DNA of 64,000 nucleotides from positions 434,001 through 498,000 of the forward strand of contig NZ_JADFBX010000003.1 in assembly GCF_015223055.1 (NCBI RefSeq). The letters run 5' to 3'. The stretch is from Pedobacter sp. MC2016-24. Lineage in GTDB: Bacteria; Bacteroidota; Bacteroidia; Sphingobacteriales; Sphingobacteriaceae. Positions within the stretch are counted from its first letter, which is position 1. Every line of letters begins with the position of its first letter. The translations under genes were made by a program, and so were the position numbers. A model generated the notes under the pieces. The model ran no database searches and was not told the DNA's origin. It worked only from the letters and a program-made list of their open reading frames with translations. Of this stretch, positions 28,883 to 39,200 are shown in pieces.

Positions 28883-29065
28883 ATGGAAGACAAAATTCAA
28901 CTCATCGCAAATACTTTATTAAGCAGCTTTCTCCCTAAAGATCCAGAACAAAAAAGCCTGAGCTTTCACTTCACACTACCTCCAAATCAGAGTTATAAGG
29001 TTTACTATGAACAAGCTGCAAATGGAGAATGGACTTTTCTGAGGGCTGAGAAAGTCAGCATTTAG
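28883..29065 (+). CDS. Small hypothetical protein (60 residues)
   Basis: A short frame starting MEDKIQLIANTLL and rich in SLSFHFTLPP and VYYEQAANGEW. No family recognised. It has no signal peptide or membrane segment. The frame is open further upstream (28817), but that would run into the terminator hairpin, so the ATG at 28883 is preferred. The balanced composition and amphipathic start support a real protein, but there is no further evidence. Confidence 0.5.
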   Translation: MEDKIQLIANTLLSSFLPKDPEQKSLSFHFTLPPNQSYKVYYEQAANGEWTFLRAEKVSI

Positions 29066-29093
29066 ATTCCCCAATTGTGTAAAATTCACCCCC

Positions 29094-29123
29094 TTGTCGG
29101 GCTGTGGCAATTTTCTATTTTTG
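29094..29123 (+). promoter_or_regulatory. Bacteroidetes-type promoter before the GAF gene
   Basis: TTG (29094-29096), 19-bp spacer, TATTTTTG (29116-29123). Both elements match the consensus. The GAF start is 130 bp further on, so the transcript would have a long leader in which I see no further gene. Confidence 0.55.
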
Positions 29124-29253
29124 AAATTATTTAGCTTTTTGCCCCTTTTTTGTAATCTCAAAGTTTGTTTCTGATGCCATTAAGCAACATCTCCCGCATT
29201 TCCAAAACGAGGTATAATAATTGTCTTAACTAAAGACACCTATTTATTGAAGA

Positions 29254-29766
29254 ATGGAAAAGTTTGAAAATTATCATATCCTGTCGGATGAAACTGGCCG
29301 ATTGAAGAATTTAGAGCGATATACGATTCACCACAACAGGGCTGAACCTATCTTTGATCAGCTGGCAGCAATGACAGCAAAAGTAATGGATATGCCCGTA
29401 GCACTAATCAATTTTGTGGATGAAGATAACGTGTGGAACAATTCGCTCAATGGTTTACCGAGTGCTTTCGGAATCGATGTTGCTTTATCTTCCATGGCTG
29501 TTGATCATGAAAATCTGAATCTGATTACCCAGCTGGCTGGAAAACCTGATTTGATGATCAACCCGATAACGGCCGCAGAGTGCGGACTTCAGTTTTACGC
29601 TACGGTACCCATTACCACCGGGAACGGCTTGCGGGTAGGCATGATTTGTATTGGTGATCAAAATCCAAGGGTATTTCTTCCGGAAGAAGAAGCGAAGCTC
29701 ATCCGTATGGCCAGCCTGGTTCAAAATGAGATGAAGCGACGTGTGGCAGGCCGGTTTTGTGCCTGA
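29254..29766 (+). CDS. GAF-domain protein
   Basis: A 170-residue cytosolic protein made of a single GAF domain (ALINFVDEDNVW, then the YATVPITTGNGLRVGMICIGD core, then LIRMASLVQNEM). GAF domains bind small ligands and occur in sensory proteins; the N-terminal pattern FDQLAAMTAKVMDMPVALI is common in stand-alone Bacteroidetes GAF proteins and in front of kinases. No output domain is present, so it would have to act through a partner. The ligand is unknown. It has its own candidate promoter and a non-coding spacer before the next gene. Confidence 0.82.
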   Translation: MEKFENYHILSDETGRLKNLERYTIHHNRAEPIFDQLAAMTAKVMDMPVALINFVDEDNVWNNSLNGLPSAFGIDVALSSMAVDHENLNLITQLAGKPDLMINPITAAECGLQFYATVPITTGNGLRVGMICIGDQNPRVFLPEEEAKLIRMASLVQNEMKRRVAGRFCA

Positions 29767-29850
29767 AAATAACTGTGAAATTGTATCAGATCATTTCATT
29801 GGCTTTAATTATTGATATATTTAAATCATTAATTAGAATCCATACAGTTC

Positions 29851-30597
29851 ATGAAAAAGAATATTTTATGTTTTAGTCTGCTTAGTATTGCTGTTGCAGG
29901 CCATGCTAATGCTCAGGAAAAAGTAGATGCACCTAAACTTACCGAAGTCTGGAAGCCTGTACCAAAAATTGTCAGCCCGGGAGCCACGGCTGCAGCGGCA
30001 CCTGACGACGCGATCGTTTTGTTCAATGGAAATCAGGCCACTGCCTTTGTTGGCAAAGACGGACAGCCTGTCAAGTGGAAGATTGCTGATGGTAGCATCA
30101 CCGTAGTAAAGGGTACGGGAGAAATTACGACAAAAGAGAAATTTGGTGATTGTCAGCTGCATATTGAATGGAGATCACCGGAAACAGTCAAAGGTAACGG
30201 CCAGGGGCGTGGCAATAGCGGTATTTTCCTAATGGGTAAATATGAGTTACAGGTGCTCGATTCCTATAACAACAGTACTTATTCAAATGGGCAGGCGGGT
30301 AGTATTTACAAACAGCTGATTCCATTGGCCAATGCTTCACGCAGACCGGGAGCGTGGCAAACCTATGAAGTGATTTTTATGGCTCCACGATTTAATGAAG
30401 ATGGGTCGGTAAAAATTCCTGCTACGATCACGGTCATTCACAACGGTGTGTTGGTTCAAAACCATGCTACGATTGCGGGCTCAACCCAATATATCGGCGC
30501 GCCTTCTTACGAAAAACATGGTGATAAAGAGCCACTGAGTTTACAGGATCATGGAGATGAAGTTAGTTACCGTAACATATGGATTAGAAATCTATAG
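29851..30597 (+). CDS. Secreted DUF1080 (3-keto-disaccharide hydrolase-like) protein
   Basis: An exported sugar-active or sugar-binding protein of the DUF1080 family (PF06439; concanavalin-like fold, members of which hydrolyse 3-keto-glycosides). The signal peptide ends at HANAQ (residue 22). Family signatures are present: IVLFNGNQATAF, the tract FGDCQLHIEWRSP, RGNSGIFLMGKYELQVLDSY and the C-terminal ISYRNIWIR-like sequence (VSYRNIWIRNL). Length fits a single domain. Substrate is unknown. No clear operon partner; about 170 bp without genes follow. Confidence 0.88.
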   Translation: MKKNILCFSLLSIAVAGHANAQEKVDAPKLTEVWKPVPKIVSPGATAAAAPDDAIVLFNGNQATAFVGKDGQPVKWKIADGSITVVKGTGEITTKEKFGDCQLHIEWRSPETVKGNGQGRGNSGIFLMGKYELQVLDSYNNSTYSNGQAGSIYKQLIPLANASRRPGAWQTYEVIFMAPRFNEDGSVKIPATITVIHNGVLVQNHATIAGSTQYIGAPSYEKHGDKEPLSLQDHGDEVSYRNIWIRNL

Positions 30598-30770
30598 TTA
30601 ATCCGTTATTCTGAAAATTATTTCGCTTACTGCTAATCGTGGTCTGACCCTGTCGTGCCTGTTTTTTCTTTAACTTTTATATTACTGACTGTTTGTTTTT
30701 CTGGTTACTTTAATTATATTTAAGTTTAATTAATTAATTTTATAATTATATTGTAACCTTATAATAAATT

Positions 30771-33700
30771 TTGAGTGCAAAATCAATTTGTTGGTTAAGT
30801 CTGTGCCTGGCCTGTTTTTCTTGCCAGATGCTACGCGCTCAGTCCTGGCTGGCTGGCTATAATTACAGGAAAAAGATCACCATTGATAAGTCCAGATTTA
30901 AAGGAAATACCAATTTGGTTGATTTTCCCTTTCTGATCTCCATCACTGATCCGAGTCTGGTCAATCTTCAGCATTGCGATCCGAAAATCAACGATCCCCG
31001 TGGATTGGATATTTCGTTTTGCTTGGGCAGTCAACCAACAGTTCCAATTGCTTTCCAGCTGGACAGTTATGATCCCGCAACCGGTAGGTTGACTTGCTGG
31101 GTTCGCCTGGAACAGTTGTTTACCGGAACCAATGCTGGCAACAATGTATTATACCTCTATTATGGATCAAATATTACTGCCGATCCTTTTGAACCCCGAA
31201 GCGCTTCAGTCTGGACCAGGGATTACGACCGCCTTTGGCACATGAATGCCGATCTGGCTGGTAAAAACCTCCGCTCAGCGAATGGGCAGATTGGAAAAGA
31301 CGCAACGGGCAGTTCAAGCATTCAGCAAGCTAATTTTTTGGCCGGGAAAATCGGTACTGGAGTTCGTTTCAATGGATTTTCCGATGCGTTTTTTTCTCCT
31401 GTTGATACCAATACAACCATTTGCATTACCGCATGGATTAAACCGAAATTGACAGGGAAAGTACAAGTCATCCTCGGCAACGACAGTTTGGGCGGATACC
31501 AGCTCAGTCTCGATGCTGCCGGATATCTGGTCTTTGAGATCATTAATGGAAGCCGAAAAATTACATCTTCAAGTGTCAGCCCCTTGGAACCAGGGGTCTG
31601 GCATCACATCGCTGCTTCATTTAGTAAGACCCAAAGGAAACTTTTCGTCAATGGCGCACAAGTCATAGGTAGTGCTGGCCCCCTGAGCCTGATCGCTGGC
31701 GGACAGGTTAGAATTGGTTGTAGCAAAACCCAGGATAAATGGTTTGAAGGCGAGATCGATGAAGTGCGCATACAAAATGTTTTACGGAGCAATGATTGGA
31801 TCAATGCAGAATATTTGAATCAAAATGAACCGGAATTGGTTTATGCCATTTCTTCTGAAGAGAAAAACCCGGCCCAAAGTCCAATTGCTTATGAGTTTAC
31901 CGCTGCGGGTGGTAACCAGCTTTGGGCAGAGGCTGCCAACTGGAAATATGGCAAAGTGCCTCCGGCTTTAAGTAACGTAACGGTGAAGGCCAATAAAGTA
32001 TTAAGGACCAGTACTGATGCGCAGATCAATAAATTAGTGCTTGAATCCGGTGCGATGCTTTGTCCAGAAGCTGAGCTGACCATCCATTGCCAGACGGACG
32101 TAGCGCCGGGAGCAGTCATTTCTTTAGCCTTAGAAAGCCAGATTCGGTTTAAAAGAGATGTAATCAACAACGGTAGCATCAAAGGACCGGGAACGCTTAT
32201 GTTAACCGGGCTGGAGAATCTGCAAACTTTCACAGGTAATGGATCAATCGCTATTGCTAATTTAATGGTCAACCTGCCGGATAAAGCGCATGTGGTACTT
32301 TTACAAACCGAGGTTCAGGTCGGCAAATATCTCAAAATCATCCGTGGAACTTTAAATGTCAATGGCAGACTTACGCTGCTTGCTGATGCGCAACATGCTG
32401 CTGCGGTATGGCCAATTTCAGATCTGACCAATACTGCGCTTATTGGTATGGCAAATGTGCAGCAGTATATAGCCGGATCTTTTAATGCGCCTTCAACAGC
32501 AAGGGGCTGGAAATTGCTGAGCGTCCCGGTTTACCACACCAACCAAAATAATGACTACAGGTATCAGATTAAAGACATTCAGGAAAGTGTTTTCATTACC
32601 GGCCCATCCGGATCGGTTAATGGTTTCGATCCTTCTTCAAATAATTCCAGTACCATATACACGCACAATCAGGCATTGCCAGGAACGCTATCCCAAAAAT
32701 ACGTCGGAATAGCCAACACCGCTGTGCAGATTCCTGTAGGGCGGGGGATCTATGTATTTTCAAGAGGAAGCCGGTCTATGCCAGATGCTTACGCTAAACA
32801 AATACAAGGTCCAGTTTTTATCAATCCTGAAGCTTATATACTTCATTACAAAGGTTTTTTGTTTAGCGGTGAAATGATGATCAACCTGGAAAGTAGAAAT
32901 ACAGACAATCCGGGCGATGGCTTTAACCTTTTAGGCAATCCTTATGCTGCACCAATTGTCTGGTCCAGATTGTCAAAAGTGAATACTGGACCGTTTGTCT
33001 GGACTTTTGACCCCAAAAACAATGCTTATCAGGTGAGTGATGATCCCAATTTCTTAATTCCGGCAGGAACTGGTTTTTTTGTACGGCTCAACAAGGGTAA
33101 TACAAATGGCAGTTTAACCTTTACTGAACAAGCAAAATATATTGAAGCTTCCTCAGTTAAAGATGCGGCAAAAATACAATCCATACTTAAACAGGAGCCC
33201 ACTGGCTTAAAGCGCTTAAGTGTCCAGATCAGCAAAGCAGAACTCTCCGATGATTATACGGTTAGGTACAGCGCGTCTGGAAACAATCAGGTCACAGATG
33301 CGGATGCCTTAAAAATCGGCCCAGGCTACTTGAGTATATCTTCCATCACTACAGATCAGCAAAGGCTCGCCATAGAAGACCGGGCTGAAATTGTGAATGC
33401 GGATACGATCAACTTATCCATTCAGGTTTGGGCTGAAGGCCCATGTAAACTCGTTTTTACTGGGATAGCCGACTTAAATGCAAAGGTCACGCTTGTTGAT
33501 CATTTGCTCAACATAAGCCGGGAAATTACCGATGGAAACCACATTTACAATTTCGACCTGAATGCAGGGGAGGTTAAAGGCGGGGAGATTAAGCGATTTT
33601 CTATCTTTTTACGGCGGCAAATCAATGCACCAGAAAATGACTTGGAAAGTGAAACCTGGTCTATATATCCCAACCCCTTTACCGATCACATTTACATCAG

Positions 33701-33914
33701 CTCAAAGCACACTACAATCAAAAGACCTAAGCTGCTGATCAGGAATATCATGGGCGAAACAGTCTTGAGCACATCAACCGCGCCCCTGATAGCCGGGCAG
33801 GCCATAGAGATCAAACCTGGCCAGCTGAGCGATGGGGTTTACATCCTATCGGTTCTGGATCTGGATAAAGGCAAAATAACCATCACCCGTAAACTGATAA
33901 AAACAACGCCATGA
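30771..33914 (+). CDS. DUF2341/LamG protein with T9SS type A sorting domain
   Basis: A 1047-residue exported T9SS cargo. The start is a TTG at 30771, needed to include the signal peptide (CWLSLCLACFSC ... RAQ). A DUF2341 domain (about 30-150, WLAGYNYRKKITI and NNVLYLYYG) is followed by a LamG/concanavalin domain (about 165-345, with WHHIAASFS and FEGEIDEVRI), a long beta-rich region, and a type A sorting domain (about 965-1047, IYPNPFTDHIYI ... GVYILSVLD ... TRKLIK). It probably binds a glycan or surface. Its stop overlaps the start of the small PID-type gene by 4 bp (ATGA), so the two are coupled. Confidence 0.9.
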   Translation: MSAKSICWLSLCLACFSCQMLRAQSWLAGYNYRKKITIDKSRFKGNTNLVDFPFLISITDPSLVNLQHCDPKINDPRGLDISFCLGSQPTVPIAFQLDSYDPATGRLTCWVRLEQLFTGTNAGNNVLYLYYGSNITADPFEPRSASVWTRDYDRLWHMNADLAGKNLRSANGQIGKDATGSSSIQQANFLAGKIGTGVRFNGFSDAFFSPVDTNTTICITAWIKPKLTGKVQVILGNDSLGGYQLSLDAAGYLVFEIINGSRKITSSSVSPLEPGVWHHIAASFSKTQRKLFVNGAQVIGSAGPLSLIAGGQVRIGCSKTQDKWFEGEIDEVRIQNVLRSNDWINAEYLNQNEPELVYAISSEEKNPAQSPIAYEFTAAGGNQLWAEAANWKYGKVPPALSNVTVKANKVLRTSTDAQINKLVLESGAMLCPEAELTIHCQTDVAPGAVISLALESQIRFKRDVINNGSIKGPGTLMLTGLENLQTFTGNGSIAIANLMVNLPDKAHVVLLQTEVQVGKYLKIIRGTLNVNGRLTLLADAQHAAAVWPISDLTNTALIGMANVQQYIAGSFNAPSTARGWKLLSVPVYHTNQNNDYRYQIKDIQESVFITGPSGSVNGFDPSSNNSSTIYTHNQALPGTLSQKYVGIANTAVQIPVGRGIYVFSRGSRSMPDAYAKQIQGPVFINPEAYILHYKGFLFSGEMMINLESRNTDNPGDGFNLLGNPYAAPIVWSRLSKVNTGPFVWTFDPKNNAYQVSDDPNFLIPAGTGFFVRLNKGNTNGSLTFTEQAKYIEASSVKDAAKIQSILKQEPTGLKRLSVQISKAELSDDYTVRYSASGNNQVTDADALKIGPGYLSISSITTDQQRLAIEDRAEIVNADTINLSIQVWAEGPCKLVFTGIADLNAKVTLVDHLLNISREITDGNHIYNFDLNAGEVKGGEIKRFSIFLRRQINAPENDLESETWSIYPNPFTDHIYISSKHTTIKRPKLLIRNIMGETVLSTSTAPLIAGQAIEIKPGQLSDGVYILSVLDLDKGKITITRKLIKTTP

Positions 33915-34066
33915 GCCATTTCTATTTATTGAATTTTGTCTTACAAGAAGGTAACCCTGGGTTGCCAGGTGGTGATCCGGATGCTCCGATTGATCAGGGC
34001 TTGCTTTTTTTACTTTTGCTGGCTGCCATTTATGGTTGCTACAAAATCAAAAAATCCGCACATTGA
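33911..34066 (+). CDS. Small PID-type C-terminal sorting protein (51 residues)
   Basis: A short frame not found by length filters: MSHFYLLNFVLQEG, then GLPGGDPDAPIDQG, then one hydrophobic segment (LLFLLLLAAIYGCY) and a basic end (KIKKSAH). This is the arrangement of the short Bacteroidetes proteins called PID-CTERM: a P-I-D motif, a transmembrane helix and a basic tail, thought to be handled by an exosortase-like system. It overlaps the preceding T9SS cargo gene by 4 bp (ATGA), which supports translation. Its stop codon directly abuts that of the kinase gene on the other strand. Family assignment is by resemblance only. Confidence 0.65.
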   Translation: MSHFYLLNFVLQEGNPGLPGGDPDAPIDQGLLFLLLLAAIYGCYKIKKSAH

Positions 34067-34921
34067 TTAGGCTAAAATACCTTCTTTTCTTAAAATGTAG
34101 TTGTAAATTCCTGTAATCGGTTTTTGATAGATATGCCCCAGCTTTACCTCATTGTTCAGACAGACTTCGCTCAGAATATCCCGGTAAAAATGAGCTATTG
34201 ATCCAACAAAGTGGCAATTCAGGCTTTTGTAGTTTTTATAATCTTTAACATTACTGTCTACAAATTCCTGAAATCCTTCACGTAAAATGTCAATAATGAA
34301 AGGGTGCTCGCGGTGGTCGGCCATAAACCTGCTGATTCCGGCAAGGTAAGTATTTGGATAGGGGTTTTGATAAATATTGGTGATCACAGTTTCTTTGTCT
34401 AAAGGAAACTCCTGCTGAAAGGCAGTACTCAAATCAGCTGGCATTTGTTTATACAAATACGTGGTGATCATCTTCCGGCCAAAATAAGTTCCCGAACCCT
34501 CATCGCCTAAAACATAGCCTAAGCCATGATTTCCGGCATGTAAGGTCTTGCCATCATAATAGGAAATATTAGATCCGGTACCCAGGATGCAGGTAATTCC
34601 AGGCTCATCGCCACAGGTCGCATAGGCAGAACCCATCAAATCGTGTTCTACTGAAACGTAAGCATGTCTGAAAAAAGAAGAAATCCCATTGGAAATAATT
34701 TCTACTTTGTCTGGAGAAGAGCAACCAGCGCCAAAAAAGTAAACTTCTTTAACCAGGTCTGCATAAGCTGCAATTTCTTTCTTTTTAGAAAAGAGCTTAA
34801 AAATATCATGAGCGTTTAAGAAATAAGGATTGATGCCCTGGGTGCTGAAGTTTATTTCCCCCTCCGGACTGTAACCCATCCAATCTGTTTTTGAAGAACC
34901 GCTGTCTGCTACTAGAATCAT
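34067..34921 (-). CDS. BadF/BadG-type N-acetylglucosamine kinase
   Basis: An ASKHA-fold ATPase of the BadF/BadG/BcrA/BcrD family; the closest functional guess is an N-acetylglucosamine kinase involved in amino-sugar recycling. Phosphate-1 loop ADSGSSKTDW (about 5-14), GTGSNISY (about 113-120), and the adenosine-site signature GLGYVLGDEGSGTYFGR (about 132-148) are clear. Cytosolic, 284 residues, the usual length. It lies 18 bp downstream of the TolC gene and is therefore likely the last gene of the efflux operon transcript, although functionally unrelated as far as can be seen. Confidence 0.88.
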   Translation of the reverse strand: MILVADSGSSKTDWMGYSPEGEINFSTQGINPYFLNAHDIFKLFSKKKEIAAYADLVKEVYFFGAGCSSPDKVEIISNGISSFFRHAYVSVEHDLMGSAYATCGDEPGITCILGTGSNISYYDGKTLHAGNHGLGYVLGDEGSGTYFGRKMITTYLYKQMPADLSTAFQQEFPLDKETVITNIYQNPYPNTYLAGISRFMADHREHPFIIDILREGFQEFVDSNVKDYKNYKSLNCHFVGSIAHFYRDILSEVCLNNEVKLGHIYQKPITGIYNYILRKEGILA

Positions 34922-34939
34922 TCGCTAAAAATAGTAATC

Positions 34940-36250
34940 TTATTGAATATTCAAAGTACCACTGATTTCTTTTAAGCTAATTTCTGTCAATTTTGCCTGA
35001 TATTGTGCTTCAAGGTACCGGGTAACTGCATCAATAGCATTCCGTTGCGCCTCCCGAAGCTCCAAAGGTGCGATACTGCCCAAACGATATTTCTCCAGTG
35101 TAATGTCCAGGTTTTGCCGCGCAATATCCACATTGCGCTGCTCTATTTTCAGCAAATCCAGATTCGTCAGGTAATTCTGATAGGTACTGCTTAAAGTTGC
35201 ACTGATGTCCTGTCTGGTTTTATCCAAAGTCAATTCCGAAGAATTGATCTGAATCTTGGCATTGCGCTCATTTTGACGTTGTAAAAAGCCGTTAAAGATA
35301 TTCATGCTCGCGGTCAGGCCGTAAGTAAAGCCATTCGTTTGCTGCTGGGTGTTAAAGCCTGTCGGACTCGCGCTTTTCTGAAAGGCATAACCGCCATTTA
35401 CACCAACAACGGGATAGCGTTTGCCCTTGATCTGCTTTAAATTCAGCTCCGCAATCTTTTTATTCAGAAACGCATTTTGAAGATCCGGATTCAACTGCTG
35501 TGTTTTAGCATCCAGTTCAGCATAATTCAGCCCGCTATTGATGTCAATCTGCTGATCTACGCTAAAATCTGTATTCAGGTCACGAGCCATGACTTGGTTC
35601 AGTGATATTTTAGCCGTTTTTAACAAATTGATCTCTTTTAAATAAGCCGAAGTATCGGTGTTGTAATCTACTGTCGCACTCAATACATCCAGTTTAGAAC
35701 CACGTCCGATGGCTAGCTTATTGTTGGCGATACTCACCCGAAGTTTGGATACATCCAATGCACTATCCCGCGCTAACACCAGTTTCTGTTCCTTTAAAAC
35801 GGTATAGTAAGCATTTACTACGTTACTGATGGTACTCAGCACCGTGCCCTGGGCATTGACTTCGCCTTGTTTCTGCAGTTCTTTCAGGCGTTCATAATTG
35901 GTAAACATCTGCAAACCGTCAAAAATGGTCCAGCCCAGTGCTACACCATAACTCATATTGGTGTTTTTTACGCCAGTTAAAGTTTGCTCTGCTCCGTTAC
36001 TCTGTGTTCTGGTGGTTTTTTGTACACTTCCACCATCACTGAAGCTACCATCAAGGCTTGGCAGCAAACCTGCATTTCCAGGATTGACATTGTTTTTGGC
36101 GATCTGTACCTCGTTGTTGACCAGTTTAATGTCGTAGTTGTTTTTTAAAGCAATGGAAACAGCTTCCTCCAGACTCAGCTTTTGTTGGGCCATGCCCAGT
36201 TGTACACTGCCCAACAAAAGCGCTGTTACGATATAATTAAGACTTTTCAT
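34940..36250 (-). CDS. TolC-family outer membrane efflux protein
   Basis: Outer-membrane channel of a tripartite RND pump. A signal peptide (to about residue 21, GMAQ) is followed by two repeats of the OEP domain: LSLEEAVSIALKNNYDI starts the first, with long coiled-coil helices around 150-210 and 340-420. Length 436 is normal. The start overlaps the end of the RND gene by 14 bp, so translation is coupled. Order MFP-RND-TolC is the standard Bacteroidetes pump operon. Confidence 0.93.
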   Translation of the reverse strand: MKSLNYIVTALLLGSVQLGMAQQKLSLEEAVSIALKNNYDIKLVNNEVQIAKNNVNPGNAGLLPSLDGSFSDGGSVQKTTRTQSNGAEQTLTGVKNTNMSYGVALGWTIFDGLQMFTNYERLKELQKQGEVNAQGTVLSTISNVVNAYYTVLKEQKLVLARDSALDVSKLRVSIANNKLAIGRGSKLDVLSATVDYNTDTSAYLKEINLLKTAKISLNQVMARDLNTDFSVDQQIDINSGLNYAELDAKTQQLNPDLQNAFLNKKIAELNLKQIKGKRYPVVGVNGGYAFQKSASPTGFNTQQQTNGFTYGLTASMNIFNGFLQRQNERNAKIQINSSELTLDKTRQDISATLSSTYQNYLTNLDLLKIEQRNVDIARQNLDITLEKYRLGSIAPLELREAQRNAIDAVTRYLEAQYQAKLTEISLKEISGTLNIQ

Positions 36251-39200
36251 GATCTAAAGCTGCTTTTAATGAAAGTTCCAGTTCTGTATTTTCTTTGTGT
36301 TCTTTAGACCAATAGGAATAAATAGCAGGAATCACAAATAGGGTTAAAATCAAGGCAAATAAAGTTCCACCAACAATGACAATACCCATACCCATGCGGC
36401 TTTTCGCTGCTGCTCCAAGGGCCATCGCAATAGGTAGGGCACCAATGGCAATAGCCAAACTCGTCATTAGAATTGGCCTTAACCTGGATACAGAAGCTTC
36501 TCTGATCGCATCGTGTACACTTTTTCCCTGTTCTTTCAACTGGTTGGCAAATTCTACAATCAAAATACCGTTTTTAGTTACCAGGCCAATCAACATGATC
36601 GTTCCGATCTGGCTAAAAATATTCCAGCTTTGCCCAAATAGCCAGAGTGACAAAAATGCCCCCGCAACCGCCATAGGTACAGTCAGAATGATGATGATCG
36701 GATCAATGAAACTCTCAAACTGGGCAGATAAAATCAGGTAAACCAGTAGTAAAGCCAGTCCAAATGCAAACAAGGTATTGGAGGAACTCTCCCTGAAATC
36801 CCTGGATTCTCCGCCAAGATCAGTAGAAAATGACTCATCGAGGATCTTTTCAGAAATCCTGTCCATGGCCGCTATGCCTTCGCCGATGCTTTTTCCCGGA
36901 GCGAGTCCGGCAGAAACGGTAGCCGCTGTGAAACGGTTGTTACGGTATAACTGCGGCGGACTGCTTTCTTCTTTCGCAGTAACCAGATTATCCAGCTGGA
37001 TCAATTCATTTTTATTATTTCTAACATATACCGAGCTCAAATCCAGAGGATCTTTACGGTCTGCCACTTCAAACTGTCCAATTACCTGATATTGCTTTCC
37101 ATTCATAAAGAAGTAAGAGAAGCGTTGTCCACTCAAACCCAACTGTAAAGCGGTACCAATGTCCGAAACCGATACCCCCAGATTTTTCGCTTTGTCGCGG
37201 TCAATGGTCAGGTCAATCTCCGGTTTATTAAATTTCAAATTCACATCGGAAGTGGTGAATGTGGGATCTTTCGAAACCTCATCCATAAACAAAGGAACTT
37301 TTTCTCTTAGTTTTTCAAAGTTTTGTGCCTGGATGATATAGTTGACCGGCAAACCGCCCCTGCGACCAACAGAAATGGTCGGCTGTTGGGTAACCACTAC
37401 TTTTCCTTCCGAGAATTTTCTGGTGATTTTGGTCAGTCTGTTTGCAATATCTGCCTGGCTCTTGGTCCGGTCGCCCGGATCCACGAGGCCCATTCTTACA
37501 AAACCGCTGTTCGTTGATCCTGCACCACCAAAACCAGGGGAGGTAATGGTAATGTTCACTTTTTTCTCTGGTACAGAATCCTGAACCATTTGCTGTACCT
37601 TCATCATGAAACGATCGGTGTAAGCAAAAGATGAACCCTCTGGTGTGGTCAGGTTCATGTTGATCGCGCTGCGGTCATCATAAGGTGCCGTTTCTTTAGG
37701 TAAAACTTTCCAGAACAGCACAATGAAACCTACGCAGACTGCAATAATTGGAATGGCGAGCCATTTCCGGTCTAAAAATTTATTTAGATTGGTTGCATAA
37801 CCCTCGTTCAGACGCACAAAAAACGGTTCAGTCATTTCATAAAACCTGGATTTTTTATGCCCTGTCTTTTTCATCAGGTAAGCATTCAGCATGGGTGTTA
37901 AGGTCAGCGATACGAATGCGGAGATCAATACTGCAGCCCCAATTACAATTCCAAACTCCCGGAATAGCCGGCCCACAAAACCCTGTAAAAATATCACCGG
38001 TAAAAATACAGCTGCCAGGGTAATGGAAATCGAAATTACCGCAAAAAAGATCTCGTTGGCTCCTTTAATGGCGGCCTCAAACGGTGAGTATCCTTCCTCT
38101 ACTTTTTTAAAGATATTTTCGGTAACCACAATCCCGTCATCCACCACCAGTCCCGTAGCCAATACTATGGCCAGGAGCGAAAGTACATTGATCGAGAAAC
38201 CGAAAATATACATGATGAAGAAAGTAAACACCAGCGATACCGGAATGTCAATAAGTGGCCTGATGGCAATAGCCCAGTCCCTGAAAAACAGATAAATGAT
38301 GATGATCACCAATACCAGCGACAGGATAATGGTTTCTGCCACCTCTGTGACCGAGGCTTTAATAAATTTGGTATTGTCTAAGGAGATATTCAGTTTAATA
38401 TCCTGCGGGATGTCTTTTTCCAGTTGCGCAAAACGCTTGTCAAATTCTTTGGAAATGTCCAGATAATTGGCCCCAGGCTGCGGAATTAAACCTACGGCGA
38501 CCATCGGTTTACCTGATTCACGCAATATCGTTTCTTCATTCTCAGAACCTAAATCGGCATAACCAATGTCTTTCAACCGAACCACATTACCAGAATCGCT
38601 TTTCAGGATCAGGTTGTTGAACTGATCGGCATTGGTCAGTTTTCCCAATGTTTTGATGATGAGTTCTGTATTGGCTCCGGTAATTTTACCTGAAGGTAAT
38701 TCCACATTTTCCTTATCCAACGCGGCAACGATGTCCTGTGAAGTTAAACCGTATGCCGCCAGTTTATCCGGCGCAATGCGGATTCGCATGGCATACTTTC
38801 TTTGTCCCTGAATCTGTATGCTGCTTACCCCTGTAATGGTCTGCAGCCGATCGGCAATCACATTCTCGGCATAATCACTCAATTCCATCACATTGCGCTT
38901 GTCACTTTGTATGGTCATGGTAATGATCGCATCAGAATTGGCATCCGCCTTACTTACTACCGGATTGCCATCAATGTCTTTAGGCAAGCTTCTTGCCGCC
39001 TGCGACACCTTGTCGCGCACGTCATTGGCAGCATCATCTATGTTTTTATCCAGGTTAAACTCAATGGTGATGTTACTGCTTCCCTGGTTACTGGAAGAAG
39101 AGATATTCCTGATCCCATCTATTCCATTGATAGACTTTTCGAGGGGCTCTGTAATCTGGGATTCAATAATGTCGGCATTAGCTCCAGGATAGGAGGTTCG

